Assembly (NCBI RefSeq): GCF_002095315.1
Contig: NZ_MLFN01000038.1
Location: 1 to 40,361, forward strand
Direction of reading: 5' to 3'
DNA length: 40,361 bases
Source: Pantoea conspicua
GTDB taxonomy: Bacteria; Pseudomonadota; Gammaproteobacteria; Enterobacterales; Enterobacteriaceae
The notes under the pieces are model-generated. The model had not been told where the DNA came from. It was given only the letters and a program-made list of their open reading frames with translations, and did not search any database. The translations under genes and the position numbers were made by a program. Below, in pieces: positions 29,889 through 37,433 of this stretch (its first letter is position 1; every line of letters starts with the position of its first letter).

Positions 29889-30610
29889 CATATGCTGCGC
29901 TGATTAACCCGCTCAGACAGCTGCGCGGCACTCTCTTTCCTTTCGCTGTAGCGATCGGTCAGGTAGTCACTGCGACCCCGCGTCAGCAGAGTGAACTTCA
30001 TCAGCTCCTCCATTACGTCCACGATGCGGTCGTAGTATGGCGAAGGCTTCATGCGACCATCTTCATCAAATTCGGCCCAGGCTTTTGCCACGGATGACTG
30101 ATTCGGGATAGTGATCATACGCATCCAGCGGCCGAGGATGCGCATCTGGTTGACGGCATTAAACGACTGCGAGCCGCCACTGACCTGCATAACGGCGAGA
30201 GTTTTGCCCTGAGAAGGCCGCACCGCCCCCGACGTCAGGGGTATCCAGTCTATCTGCGCCTTCATGATGCCGGTCATGGCGCCGTGCCGTTCCGGCGAGC
30301 ACCAGACCATGCCTTCAGACCAGAGAACCAGCTCGCGCAGCTCTGCAACTTTCGGATGCGTCTCCGGGGCGTCATCGGGCAGGGGCAGGCCGGACGGGTT
30401 AAAAATTTTCACTTCGGCGCCCATTGCCGTCAGCAGCCGGGCCGCCTCTTCCGTAGTTAGACGGCTGTATGAGCGTTCCCGCAGCGAGCCGTAGAGCATC
30501 AGGATGCGGGGCGGGTGCGCTACTTCTGCAGCCCTCAGCTTATCTTCAGTCAGCGGCACGTCCAGGAGTGAAGTATCAATATTTTTCAGGATATCGTTCA
30601 TGTTGTTCAC
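29888..30610 (-). CDS. arsH: ArsH NADPH-dependent FMN reductase
   Basis: A 240-residue flavodoxin-fold oxidoreductase of the ArsH group. FMN-phosphate loop [10 protein letters not shown] at 41-50; [20 protein letters not shown] and [17 protein letters not shown] are ArsH signatures. ArsH oxidises trivalent methyl and aromatic arsenicals and confers resistance to them. The longest frame starts with GTG at 30610, overlapping the stop of the upstream arsR (GTGA); an ATG at 30601 is an alternative. It forms a two-gene operon with that arsR and converges with arsC. Confidence 0.93.
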   Translation of the reverse strand: MNNMNDILKNIDTSLLDVPLTEDKLRAAEVAHPPRILMLYGSLRERSYSRLTTEEAARLLTAMGAEVKIFNPSGLPLPDDAPETHPKVAELRELVLWSEGMVWCSPERHGAMTGIMKAQIDWIPLTSGAVRPSQGKTLAVMQVSGGSQSFNAVNQMRILGRWMRMITIPNQSSVAKAWAEFDEDGRMKPSPYYDRIVDVMEELMKFTLLTRGRSDYLTDRYSERKESAAQLSERVNQRSI

Positions 30611-30939
30611 AATGAGGTCTCTTCATGAGTCGTCACGGTTGACAGGCTGCAGCTGCCACCTGCGCAGCATTCTTCTGTCAGAAAGGCCATCAGCTGCTCA
30701 AGCTGCGCATAGCAGGGTCTGCAGAACAGGGTACGGCTCTGCCGCTCCTGGCTGACCAGCCCGGCGGACATCAGCGCGGAAATATGATGACTGAGCGTGG
30801 AGGGCGGAATACCGAGGCGCTTCTGCAGAACACCGACCGGCAGGCCGTCATGACCCGCTCTCACCAGCTCCCGGTACACGCTGAGACGGGTCGGGTGCCC
30901 CAGCTCCCGGAGTGCATTTGCTGCTGTATTTAAATCCAT
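30607..30939 (-). CDS. ArsR-family repressor of arsH
   Basis: A 110-residue ArsR/SmtB-family regulator ([13 protein letters not shown]; recognition helix [18 protein letters not shown]). Candidate As(III) ligands are Cys91, Cys92 and Cys97 in EECCAGGSC, with Cys73 and Cys76 nearby, a layout distinct from the other two ArsR proteins here. Its stop overlaps the arsH start. A large perfect dyad at 30953-30982 lies just before its start and is its likely operator. Confidence 0.88.
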   Translation of the reverse strand: MDLNTAANALRELGHPTRLSVYRELVRAGHDGLPVGVLQKRLGIPPSTLSHHISALMSAGLVSQERQSRTLFCRPCYAQLEQLMAFLTEECCAGGSCSLSTVTTHEETSL

Positions 30940-30952
30940 GCGGCCTCCTTTA

Positions 30953-30982
30953 ACTATATTTCTAGAATAATGGAAATATAGT
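30953..30982. promoter_or_regulatory. ArsR-type operator of arsR-arsH
   Basis: ACTATATTTC and GAAATATAGT form perfect 10-bp arms with a 10-bp spacer, 13 bp upstream of the arsR start. Typical of ArsR/SmtB operators overlapping a promoter. Confidence 0.75.
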
Positions 30983-30987
30983 CAGCG

Positions 30988-32213
30988 TCAAATATTTTTC
31001 CCCGGAATGGATGGCACGTTCTTATCCCGTTTCTGTCCAGCAGAGGAAGGATGGCGACGCCAGATTACTATGGAAATCGCCGTGATGAACAGGGTAAGGA
31101 TGGCAGATAAAAGCAGCGTTCCGGGTATGCCGTATCGCTCCAGCAGTATGGCGTAAGCTGACGGAGCGAGCGCCGCGAGCAAAAAAGCTGGTGACAGCAG
31201 TACGCCTGTTTTACGGGCATACTGCTGCGGATCAAACAGCACAAGAGGTAGTACGGCCTTAACTACCGTACTCAGTCCGTTCACAGCTCCGTAACTCAGA
31301 ATAAAGATGGCTGTAGCCACTGGGGTAACATTACCCGCAAGGCCGGCCAGAAAGCAAAATGGCAGCATAATGCCAGTAACCAGGCTCAGACGAGTCGCTG
31401 AAGTACGTGCGCCAGAAGCCACGTCCAGCAGTCTGGCGCTCACCTGTCCCACTCCCCACAACATACCCGCCACGGTGGGCATACCATAAGCGGCCAGTAT
31501 CTGAGGAAAATGAGCGGACACGCCGGTGGAAACAAAGCTTATCAGCGCTATTAGCGTGGCGTACCACAGGCCGCTGATGAATGCTTTTCGGTCTTCTGCT
31601 GTTCCGATCGCCGGAAGAGCGGGCTGCCCGGCAACGGGAGGTTGACTCCGATGCCCTGCCGGAACGGTGGACAAAAAAGCAGGCTGACAATGCCCGCGCA
31701 GCCGTAAACGATAATGGCATGCCGCCAGTCGGTAATGTGCAGTAGCGCAGCGCCAGCAGGCCAGAACGCGACTGAAGCGAGACCACCCAGCAGTGTGACC
31801 AGGGTAATTGCCCGGCGGGCCCCTGCGCCTGCGGTTTCTACAAGCAGAGCAAATGCGGCATCATACAGTGCAAGTCGCATGCCAGCTCCCATCAGGGGCC
31901 AGACGGCAACCCACGATGTTGTTGAATGGGTAAAAGCCATCAAAAAACAACCGATGATGATGGCGAAGGTTCCCGCCATCATCATCGTACGTCCGCCGGT
32001 ACGGGCTATAAGGGCACCCGCAAGCGGCGAAACAAGGCCCATCACAAGCATGGCAATAGTCAGGCCGGAGAATGTCACAACCGGCGACCAGCCTGTATCC
32101 AGCATGATGGCGCTCCCGAAGACTCCCGGCATATAGAATGTGATACCCCAGTTGATAAACTGCGTCATGCCAATGCAGAAAATGGTGCGGCCTGTCAGAT
32201 ACCCGTCAGTCAA
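30988..32213 (-). pseudogene. Major-facilitator exporter next to an acetyltransferase, one frameshift as read
   Basis: Two overlapping frames join to an MFS transporter of about 408 residues, twelve hydrophobic segments, with the loop 2-3 region SPLAGALIARTGGRTMM. The break is in a run of six A bases (31673-31678, plus strand); a seventh joins IVSLLF to LSTVPAGHRSQPP in one frame. The start appears to be TTG at 32213, overlapping the acetyltransferase stop (TTGA), so translation is coupled. It may export the acetylated or free toxic compound handled by its partner. Substrate unknown; an arsenic-containing antibiotic is one idea given the neighbours. Confidence 0.75.
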
Positions 32214-32737
32214 CCTGTACTCTCCGGAAATGTGGCGTCGCCCTGCCCAAGCGTACGCTGCATGATGACCGTATCAAGCCAGCGTCCGTGCCTGAAGCCC
32301 ACAGATTTGAGCGTTCCTGTAATGCTGAAGCCTGCCGCACTATGCAGGGCAATAGAGGCGGTGTTTCCGCTGTTGCCAACTACGGCCACAAGCTGGCGAA
32401 AGCTACGGGCCTCTGCCCATACGACCGCACTCGATAACAGCTTTTTTCCAATCCCCTTACCCTGAAAGCCAGGGGCAATATATACAGAGTCCTCCAGGGT
32501 GAATCTGTAGGCACACCGTTCACGGTAGAGTGACAGGTAGCAGTACCCGCGGATATCGCCGTCCTCAACCGCCACAAACCAGGGCAGTCCTGCTGCCCGC
32601 ACCTTTTTCAGACGGGCTGTCATTTCAGCCGAATCCGGCGGTTCGGTTTCAAAAGTGGCGGTGCCATGCAATACGTGATAAGCATAAATCTGCTGGATGG
32701 CAGGAATATGTCGTTCATCTGCTTCGGTTATTTCCAT
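32210..32737 (-). CDS. GNAT acetyltransferase, phosphinothricin-acetyltransferase/ArsN type
   Basis: A 175-residue GNAT enzyme of the phosphinothricin N-acetyltransferase family. CAYRFTLEDSVYI (75-87), the acetyl-CoA loop FQGKGIGKKL (91-100), GNSGNTASIALHSAAGF and the GFRHGRWLDTVIMQRTLG end are all typical. Members acetylate the amino group of phosphinothricin, methionine sulfoximine or, for ArsN1, arsinothricin. Such a gene beside arsRH is often labelled arsN. The start at 32737 follows GGAG. Operon with the MFS gene and divergent from a LysR regulator. Which amine it acts on is not decided by sequence. Confidence 0.82.
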   Translation of the reverse strand: MEITEADERHIPAIQQIYAYHVLHGTATFETEPPDSAEMTARLKKVRAAGLPWFVAVEDGDIRGYCYLSLYRERCAYRFTLEDSVYIAPGFQGKGIGKKLLSSAVVWAEARSFRQLVAVVGNSGNTASIALHSAAGFSITGTLKSVGFRHGRWLDTVIMQRTLGQGDATFPESTG

Positions 32738-32834
32738 CGATACGGCTCCTTCTGCGGTCAGAAGCAGAGACTAACCCGAATGAAGAATTTCAGACAGGCA
32801 GCAGGACTTATCAGCAGCATAAGGAAATTTTGGG

Positions 32835-33739
32835 ATGGCAAACCTGAATCTCGATCATCTGGCTCCTTTCAGACTGGTTATCAGCCGGGGCAGTTTCTCC
32901 GGCGCGGCTGAAGCACTTGGTCTGTCGCAGCCGGCAGTGAGCCTGCAGATAAGACAACTGAAGCAGGCGCTTCAGGTCCGCCTTATCGAGCGAACCAGCC
33001 GGGGAGTAAGACCCACGTCTGCCGGGCTGACTCTCGTTGAGCACAGCTTGAAAATTGATGCCGTGGTAAGTACAGCTGTTGAATCAGTGAGTCTGCATTC
33101 CGATGAGATAACCGGCACTGTTACTGTCGGCACAGGCGCAACGGCCTGTATTCATCTACTGCCCCCTTACTGCAGCAACTGCGGCAGGCCCATCCCCTGC
33201 TGAAGGTGGACGTACGCACAGGTAACACTTCCGATATTGTGCGGGGCGTGGAGGAAAATCGTATAGATATTGGCCTGGTGACACTGCCAGCCGCAGGTAA
33301 AAACCTGAGCATCATCCCGCTGGGTACGGATGAGTTTGTTGTCATCATGGAAAAGGATGCATCAGAGCAGAGCGCGAAAATATGGACTCCGGGCGCCTTG
33401 CTGCCGCTGCCGCTGATTATCTTTGAACCGGGAAGCGGGACACGCGCCCTGATTGATCAGTGGTTCCGGGAGACGGGACATATTGCCTGCGCGGTCATGG
33501 AGCTTGGCAGTATCGAGGCTATTAAAAGAATGGTCCGTGCAGGTCTTGGTTACAGCATTGTTCCCCGAATGTCCGTTGCATGCATAGAGTAAAGATCGGG
33601 GCTCGATCTTTACTCTGTGACGCCCTCTCTTCACCGGACGCTTGGGGCAGTTATGCGGGAGGACCGGATTGTAAGCAGAGGAATCAATGAAGTGCTGAAA
33701 AGCCTGCACAGCAGTTTTGCAAAAAACGAAATCAGATAA
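32835..33739 (+). pseudogene. LysR-family regulator with a frameshift and an in-frame stop
   Basis: A LysR-type regulator divergent from the acetyltransferase gene, 97 bp away, the usual layout for controlling it. The N-terminal winged helix (FRLVISRGSFSGAAEALGLSQPAVSLQIRQL) is intact. Around 33162-33169 (CCCCCTTA) one base is missing; restoring it gives IHLLPPLLQQLRQAHPLLKVDVR. Further on a TAA at 33590-33592 interrupts the same frame, which then resumes as RSGLDLYSVTPSLHRTLG and ends properly at 33739. With one base restored the whole is 302 codons, the normal LysR length. The TAA sits inside a 13-bp perfect inverted repeat. As read, the gene is inactive. Confidence 0.82.
33586..33616. repeat. 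Perfect 13-bp inverted repeat inside lysR
   Basis: AGAGTAAAGATCG and CGATCTTTACTCT are exact complements around GGGCT. The left arm contains the premature TAA of the regulator gene. Confidence 0.8.
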
Positions 33740-33870
33740 ATATTATTCGATATTTAAACCGGACAGGTCCGATCTACTCTTTCCGGCAAAGTATCATTAC
33801 AGCGTTTACCAGCTACCAATGTCCGCTCCTGGCACAAAGCGGAGTTTCGTTACCCCAACGCACTTCTTCT

Positions 33871-34285
33871 TTAATTAACCCAGTCTTCCAGCGCCAGACC
33901 CGGAACCCGCTCAAATTCCCGGGTATTGTTCGTCACCAGCACGGCGTCAGGAGATGGCGTGCCCGGCAATCGCCGTGTCGTTCGGACCGATCGGCGTGCC
34001 GGCGAGGCGCAGCGCGACTCGGATGTCCGTGGTGGCATCCACCGCGGCACGATCCCAGGGCAGGACGGCATCAAGGCGGGTGCAGAATTCATCGACCAAC
34101 TGCACGTGGCGCGGTGAGGCTTTCGGGCCGGTGGCGCCGAAGCGCATCTCCTGATAGGTGATGGCCGAGATTACAATGCGGTTTCCGCGCAGCACTGCCT
34201 GCTCGAGGCGCTTACGAACGGCTTCCGGCTGCTCGCGCATGATGAATGAGCAGATGCAGGTGTCCAGCATATAGGTCTTGTTCAC
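33871..34285 (-). pseudogene. vapC: VapC-like PIN-domain toxin, frameshifted near its end
   Basis: PIN-domain ribonuclease toxin of the VapC/MvpA group: first acidic residue Asp8 in YMLDTCICSF, YQEMRFGA, and the third acidic position in IGPNDTAIAGHA. The start is GTG at 34285, overlapping the vapB stop (GTGA). Near 33948-33953 the frame shifts (two bases missing or one extra), between AIAGHAIS and DAVLVTNNTREFERVPGLALEDW, both of which match family VapC. Corrected length is about 137-138 residues. VapC toxins cut initiator tRNA or rRNA; target here unknown. If the shift is real, the C-terminal part of the active site is lost. Confidence 0.82.
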
Positions 34286-34512
34286 AGGTCAAATCGTCCT
34301 TCGTCGCTGACAACGTCCTCGCGCTCCGCCATAAAATCAGGATCGGCTTTTTCAAGTTCAAAAAATGAGTTCCAGGTCGGCCGGACGGGGCGCAGGATAA
34401 TGCTGTCTCCTTCCCGGACGATCTCCAGCTCGCTCACCCCCTCAAAATCCAGATCGCGGGGCAGGCGGATGGCGCGGTTATTGCCGTTTTTAAAAATAGA
34501 AACTGTGCGCAT
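34282..34512 (-). CDS. vapB: VapB-like antitoxin (AbrB/SpoVT fold)
   Basis: A 76-residue antitoxin: N-terminal swapped-hairpin AbrB DNA-binding domain (TVSIFKNGNNRAIRLPRDL) and an acidic tail (FELEKADPDFMAEREDV) that would block VapC. The ATG at 34512 follows AGGA. It overlaps the toxin start by four bases, the normal coupled order antitoxin-toxin, and serves plasmid maintenance. A 17-bp repeat array begins about 50 bp upstream. Confidence 0.9.
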   Translation of the reverse strand: MRTVSIFKNGNNRAIRLPRDLDFEGVSELEIVREGDSIILRPVRPTWNSFFELEKADPDFMAEREDVVSDEGRFDL

Positions 34513-34563
34513 GGTTTTTCCTCATATGCTGAGTGTGCCAGGGAGTTTTCCCGCATGGGTGCA

Positions 34564-34682
34564 GTATATGTCTGAAGGACTGATTTGTATAGGTGAAGCA
34601 TATGCAGATGGTACGTATATGCGTATGTAAAGCATATGCATATGCAAAGTATATGGATATGTACAGCATATGTCTGCTTTCT
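34564..34682. repeat. Tandem 17-bp repeat array upstream of vapB
   Basis: Units with a strict 17-bp period start at 34564, 34581 (degenerate), 34598, 34615, 34632, 34649 and 34666 (partial). The common core is G(C/T)ATATG followed by a second ATG-containing block, for example GTATATGCGTATGTAAA and GCATATGCATATGCAAA. Regular spacing of about one and a half helical turns resembles plasmid iterons or a protein-binding array. Confidence 0.75.
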
Positions 34683-35053
34683 CTTTTTCCAGCTGAGATC
34701 CGGAAAAAGACATAACCGGATCCTGACTGGTCATTGGCGGCTTTTTGCGCAGGGTGCTACATGTTGTGGGTTGGTCAGATGCTCAGCATACAAGATATGG
34801 GGTAAAGGCCACTGTCAGAACCGGCTGCGCCGGGCTTTTCCCCGCCCTGCCGCCGTGCTACGCTTCCGGAAACTGCCGTATCGGGAAAAAGTCGGATCAA
34901 GCCGGTAAGGGTGTACGGTAATTTAGCAGCGTGCTTATAAGTCTGCTTATTGTCAGATAATGGATATTTACTGGCGGGAAGGTAATTCTGAGTGACTGTC
35001 AGATGAGTCAGTGGGTGATGATTTCGACGTGGGACTATTAGCGAGGTTAAGAG
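34683..35053. other. Gap without a recognisable gene
   Basis: About 370 bp between the repeat array and the next small gene. A GC-rich stretch near 34830-34870 and AT-rich sequence after 34920 are present, but I see no convincing coding frame, RNA gene or terminator. It may be a mosaic junction. Confidence 0.5.
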
Positions 35054-35359
35054 GTGGCAATTGAAGAGCTAATTGCCTTGCTCATTGAGCAGGGTGAGAA
35101 AAGCGTCTGGTTTTACCCGACAGAGGACTGCAACGGTTCAAAGCTGTTTCTGCTTCTCGATAAGTTCGGCGGCGAACTGGCCTGGCGATGGGTCAATGAC
35201 GGACCTGAGCGCTGGCGTACCCAAATGTCTTGGCTTCCCTCGTACTCTTCCCTGCCTGCTAATGCCGTAGAATTCGATCTTGAACAGGATCGTTTTATGT
35301 TTCAATCGATAGATGCCTCAAATGGTTCTGCATCACCCAGGCCGGCTTGGTGCCGTTAA
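35054..35359 (+). CDS. Small hypothetical protein
   Basis: A 101-residue frame with a GTG start and a GAGG/AAGAG stretch upstream. The protein begins with an amphipathic helix (IEELIALLIEQGEK) and is acidic with many Trp residues (WFYP, AWRWVNDGPERWRTQMSWLP). No family recognised. It lies 51 bp before the next gene on the same strand. It could be a real small gene or a chance frame; codon use looks ordinary. Confidence 0.5.
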   Translation: MAIEELIALLIEQGEKSVWFYPTEDCNGSKLFLLLDKFGGELAWRWVNDGPERWRTQMSWLPSYSSLPANAVEFDLEQDRFMFQSIDASNGSASPRPAWCR

Positions 35360-35410
35360 GAAATTAAAAAGGGTTAGCGAGATTACATATCAGCGAAGGA
35401 ATACAGATTT

Positions 35411-36064
35411 ATGGATGGCGGGATTTCCGTATGGGTGCCGGTGATTTCAGTCCTGGCGGGTAGTGTGCTGACCGGAACCATTCAGTATTTTATGAACCGG
35501 CAGAACCACTTTTTTGCCCTGAAACGTGAGGAGAAGGCGGCTGCAGACAGGCTGCGTAATGAAAAACAGGCAGAAGAAAACAAACTGCAGCGGGAGCGCA
35601 TATTCATCGCCGCTGAACTGGTCTTCCTGCTTGAGCAATACGCCGAGGGATGCGCGCGAGTTGCCGCTGATCATGGCGATGATAACCCCCAGAGCGAACG
35701 TGAGCCGACCGTAAATTATCCGCTGTTAAATCTGACAGATGTATCAGGCGATTGGCGGGTACTGTCGCGCCTATTAATGTACCGTATCCGGGAATTGCCG
35801 GTTCTTCAGAATGAGGCACAAAGAACGATTGCCGGTGTCGGAGAATATGATCATCCCCCTTATTATTCTTATTACTTCCGGGAGCGACAGTATCAGTTTT
35901 CCCGTCTTGGTATGAAGTCGGTGATTCTGGCCATGCGCCTTCGCAAAGCCGTTGGACTTCCTGAAAGCCGCCTTCAGAATACTGAGTGGTCTGCATATAA
36001 CGTGCTCTGGAAGGTGTGGCGGCAGGAACGGAAACGCCGGGCGGCAGATTACACAAATAAATGA
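35411..36064 (+). CDS. Hypothetical protein with one membrane segment and a coiled coil
   Basis: A 217-residue protein. One N-terminal membrane segment (about residues 6-27, VWVPVISVLAGSVLTGTIQYF) is followed by a highly charged coiled coil (about 35-65, rich in Lys, Glu and Arg), then a mixed globular region with many Tyr and Arg residues and a basic tail (RRAADYTNK). The layout suggests an anchored cytoplasmic domain. I do not recognise the family. It lies 50 bp before the ResD-like gene, same strand. Confidence 0.72.
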   Translation: MDGGISVWVPVISVLAGSVLTGTIQYFMNRQNHFFALKREEKAAADRLRNEKQAEENKLQRERIFIAAELVFLLEQYAEGCARVAADHGDDNPQSEREPTVNYPLLNLTDVSGDWRVLSRLLMYRIRELPVLQNEAQRTIAGVGEYDHPPYYSYYFRERQYQFSRLGMKSVILAMRLRKAVGLPESRLQNTEWSAYNVLWKVWRQERKRRAADYTNK

Positions 36065-36114
36065 GTGTGGCATGAACCAGTGCCTCTCCTGAATAGCAGT
36101 GAGGAAACCAGCCT

Positions 36115-36894
36115 GTGAGTAGTTTGATGCCGTACGCCTTCCAGCAGTCGCCCGCGCAGCTGCCGGTCGCCATTGATTATCCGGCCGCGCTGGCGCTGCG
36201 CCAGATGGCAGCGCAGCACGATGAATACCCGCAGTATTTACTGGCACCTGAAGTCAGCGCACTGCTCCACTACGTGCCGGATCTGCACCGCAAGATGCTG
36301 TTCACCACCCTCTGGAACACCGGCGCGCGTATAAACGAAGCGCTGGCGCTGACGAGAGGAGATTTCAGCCTGGTGCCGCCCTACCCTTACGTGCAGCTGG
36401 CCACGCTGAAGCAGCGCGGTGAAAAAGCGGCACGCGGCCCCGGCAGGGCGCCGTCAGGCGTGGTCCCTCACCGGCTGGTTCCGCTTTCCGATCCGCAGTA
36501 TGTGGCTCAGCTGGAGATGATGGTCGCGACGCTCAAAATACCGCTCGAGCGGCGCAATCCGGAAACCGGCCGGACCGAGAAGGTAAGGCTCTGGACAGTC
36601 ACCGACAGGACCGTGCGTACCTGGCTGAACGAGGCTGTCGCCGCAGCCGCCGGTGACGGAGTCACATTCTCCGTGCCGGTGACGCCGCACACCTTCCGCC
36701 ACAGCTACGCCATGCACATGCTTTATGCGGGGATTCCGCTGAAGGCGCTGCAGAGCCTGATGGGGCACAAAAGCATGAAGTCCACCGAGGTCTACACAAA
36801 GGTGTTTGCGCTGGACGTGGCGGCCCGGCACCGGGTGCAGTTTCATATGCCGGGAACTGAAGCTGTTGCCATTCTTAAAAAGATCGACTTCTAG
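36115..36894 (+). CDS. ResD-like tyrosine recombinase (F-type plasmid resolvase)
   Basis: A 259-residue phage-integrase-family recombinase. Catalytic residues are visible: Arg72 in NTGARINEALALT, the HTFRH motif in VTPHTFRHSYAMHML, His in LMGHKSMKS and the nucleophile Tyr in STEVYTKVF. It resembles the D protein/ResD of F-type plasmids, which resolves plasmid dimers and usually sits near the RepFIB replicon. The start is GTG at 36115 (GAGGAA upstream); an ATG at 36127 is possible. The matching replicon gene is not in this window. A terminator follows at 36944. Confidence 0.88.
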   Translation: MSSLMPYAFQQSPAQLPVAIDYPAALALRQMAAQHDEYPQYLLAPEVSALLHYVPDLHRKMLFTTLWNTGARINEALALTRGDFSLVPPYPYVQLATLKQRGEKAARGPGRAPSGVVPHRLVPLSDPQYVAQLEMMVATLKIPLERRNPETGRTEKVRLWTVTDRTVRTWLNEAVAAAAGDGVTFSVPVTPHTFRHSYAMHMLYAGIPLKALQSLMGHKSMKSTEVYTKVFALDVAARHRVQFHMPGTEAVAILKKIDF

Positions 36895-36943
36895 CAGGTA
36901 AGTTTGCGATGTGTTTAGGAAGCGGCAAGTTGAGGGCAAAAAA

Positions 36944-36970
36944 AACCCGGTCTGGTAAACCGAGTTTTTT
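36944..36970. terminator. Bidirectional terminator between the ResD-like gene and the antisense RNA
   Basis: AACCCGGT and ACCGAGTT pair with one mismatch around a short loop. There are six T on the plus strand and eight T on the minus strand, so it can end both the recombinase transcript and the convergent small RNA. Confidence 0.75.
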
Positions 36971-37009
36971 CTGTACCGGAGAACGGTTGGTAGCCGCTTG
37001 CCGGGACGT

Positions 37010-37030
37010 TGCTGCTTGTACCTGCTAACT
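37010..37030 (+). repeat. 21-bp direct repeat, copy 1 (in the antisense RNA gene)
   Basis: Sequence beginning TGCTGCTTGTACCTG and ending CTAACT, 21 bp, identical to 37221-37241. Here it encodes, on the other strand, the 5' part of the predicted small RNA. Confidence 0.9.
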
Positions 37031-37037
37031 GCCAGCA

Positions 37038-37066
37038 ATGTTAAACCTGTTTGACGAACCCGTCAA
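37038..37066 (-). promoter_or_regulatory. Sigma-70-type promoter of the antisense RNA
   Basis: TTGACG and TAACAT separated by exactly 17 bp on the minus strand. The -35 hexamer is one arm of the perfect dyad TTGACG-AACC-CGTCAA (37051-37066), a possible regulator site. Confidence 0.72.
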
Positions 37067-37068
37067 CG

Positions 37069-37097
37069 TTGCGGCTGGTACCGCACGGCTTTATACT
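37069..37097 (+). promoter_or_regulatory. Sigma-70-type promoter of the small toxic-peptide mRNA
   Basis: TTGCGG (37069-37074) and TATACT (37092-37097) are 17 bp apart on the plus strand. A start near 37104 would leave a leader of roughly 200 nt before the peptide gene. No LexA-type site was seen nearby. Confidence 0.62.
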
Positions 37098-37220
37098 CGT
37101 CGCAGTTGGCAGCGCTACGCTGTTGCAGCCTCTCAGAAGTGGGTTAAAGCTTAGCCGCGCAAAAGTTTTACCCCGGCAGGAAACAGGTGGTGCTGTCCGG
37201 TCTGCTTCCACCCAAAAGAG

Positions 37221-37241
37221 TGCTGCTTGTACCTGCTAACT
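37221..37241 (+). repeat. 21-bp direct repeat, copy 2 (in the toxin mRNA leader)
   Basis: Exact copy of 37010-37030. It lies about 118 nt into the predicted mRNA and about 70-75 nt before the peptide start, the position used for ribosome-standby control in tisB. Confidence 0.9.
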
Positions 37242-37308
37242 ACTCGTACGCGCCGCAAGGGGGTAACAAAAAAGCACTTGCGACGTGTGGCGCTCTCCTG
37301 AGAAGGAG

Positions 37309-37413
37309 ATGCCAAAAGTGATAACTTTAGGAACTATCCTCCTGGTTTTGCAGATTCTGCTTACCGGAGTAGAGCTTATCGTTGCCATCAAGCAACTGAC
37401 CGGACGCCCGTAA
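37309..37413 (+). CDS. Small hydrophobic peptide, candidate type I toxin
   Basis: An open frame of 34 residues from ATG 37309, or 31 from GTG 37318. The peptide is a single hydrophobic helix (GTILLVLQILLTGVELIVA) with a short basic tail ending QLTGRP. TisB (29 residues) and ZorO-type toxins have the same size and make-up and act by inserting in the inner membrane. GAAGGAG at 37302-37308 abuts the ATG but is well spaced for the GTG (9 nt), so the GTG may be the true start. CTCC just upstream can pair with the GGAG and hide it. It has a long leader, a terminator and an adjacent antisense RNA. No sequence family recognised. Confidence 0.7.
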   Translation: MPKVITLGTILLVLQILLTGVELIVAIKQLTGRP

Positions 37414-37433
37414 GGGAATAAGGAACTTGAATC

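Larger units (their letters stand above)
36938..37031 (-). ncRNA. Predicted antisense antitoxin RNA of a type I toxin-antitoxin locus
   Basis: A minus-strand promoter (TTGACG at 37061-37066, 17-bp spacer, TAACAT at 37038-37043) would start an RNA near 37031. It would end at a hairpin followed by eight U (36938-36945), giving about 94 nt. Its nucleotides about 2-22 are the complement of 37010-37030, a 21-bp sequence repeated exactly at 37221-37241 in the leader of the divergent small-peptide gene. It can therefore pair over 21 nt with that mRNA, as IstR-1 does with tisB mRNA. Promoter, terminator and pairing are read from sequence; function is inferred. Confidence 0.72.

Noticed and set aside
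34564..34682. CRISPR array
   Set aside because: Units are contiguous 17-bp tandem repeats without unique spacers and no cas genes are present.
37100..37220. LexA/SOS box controlling the small peptide, as for tisB
   Set aside because: No CTGT-N8-ACAG dyad was found between the promoter and the peptide gene.
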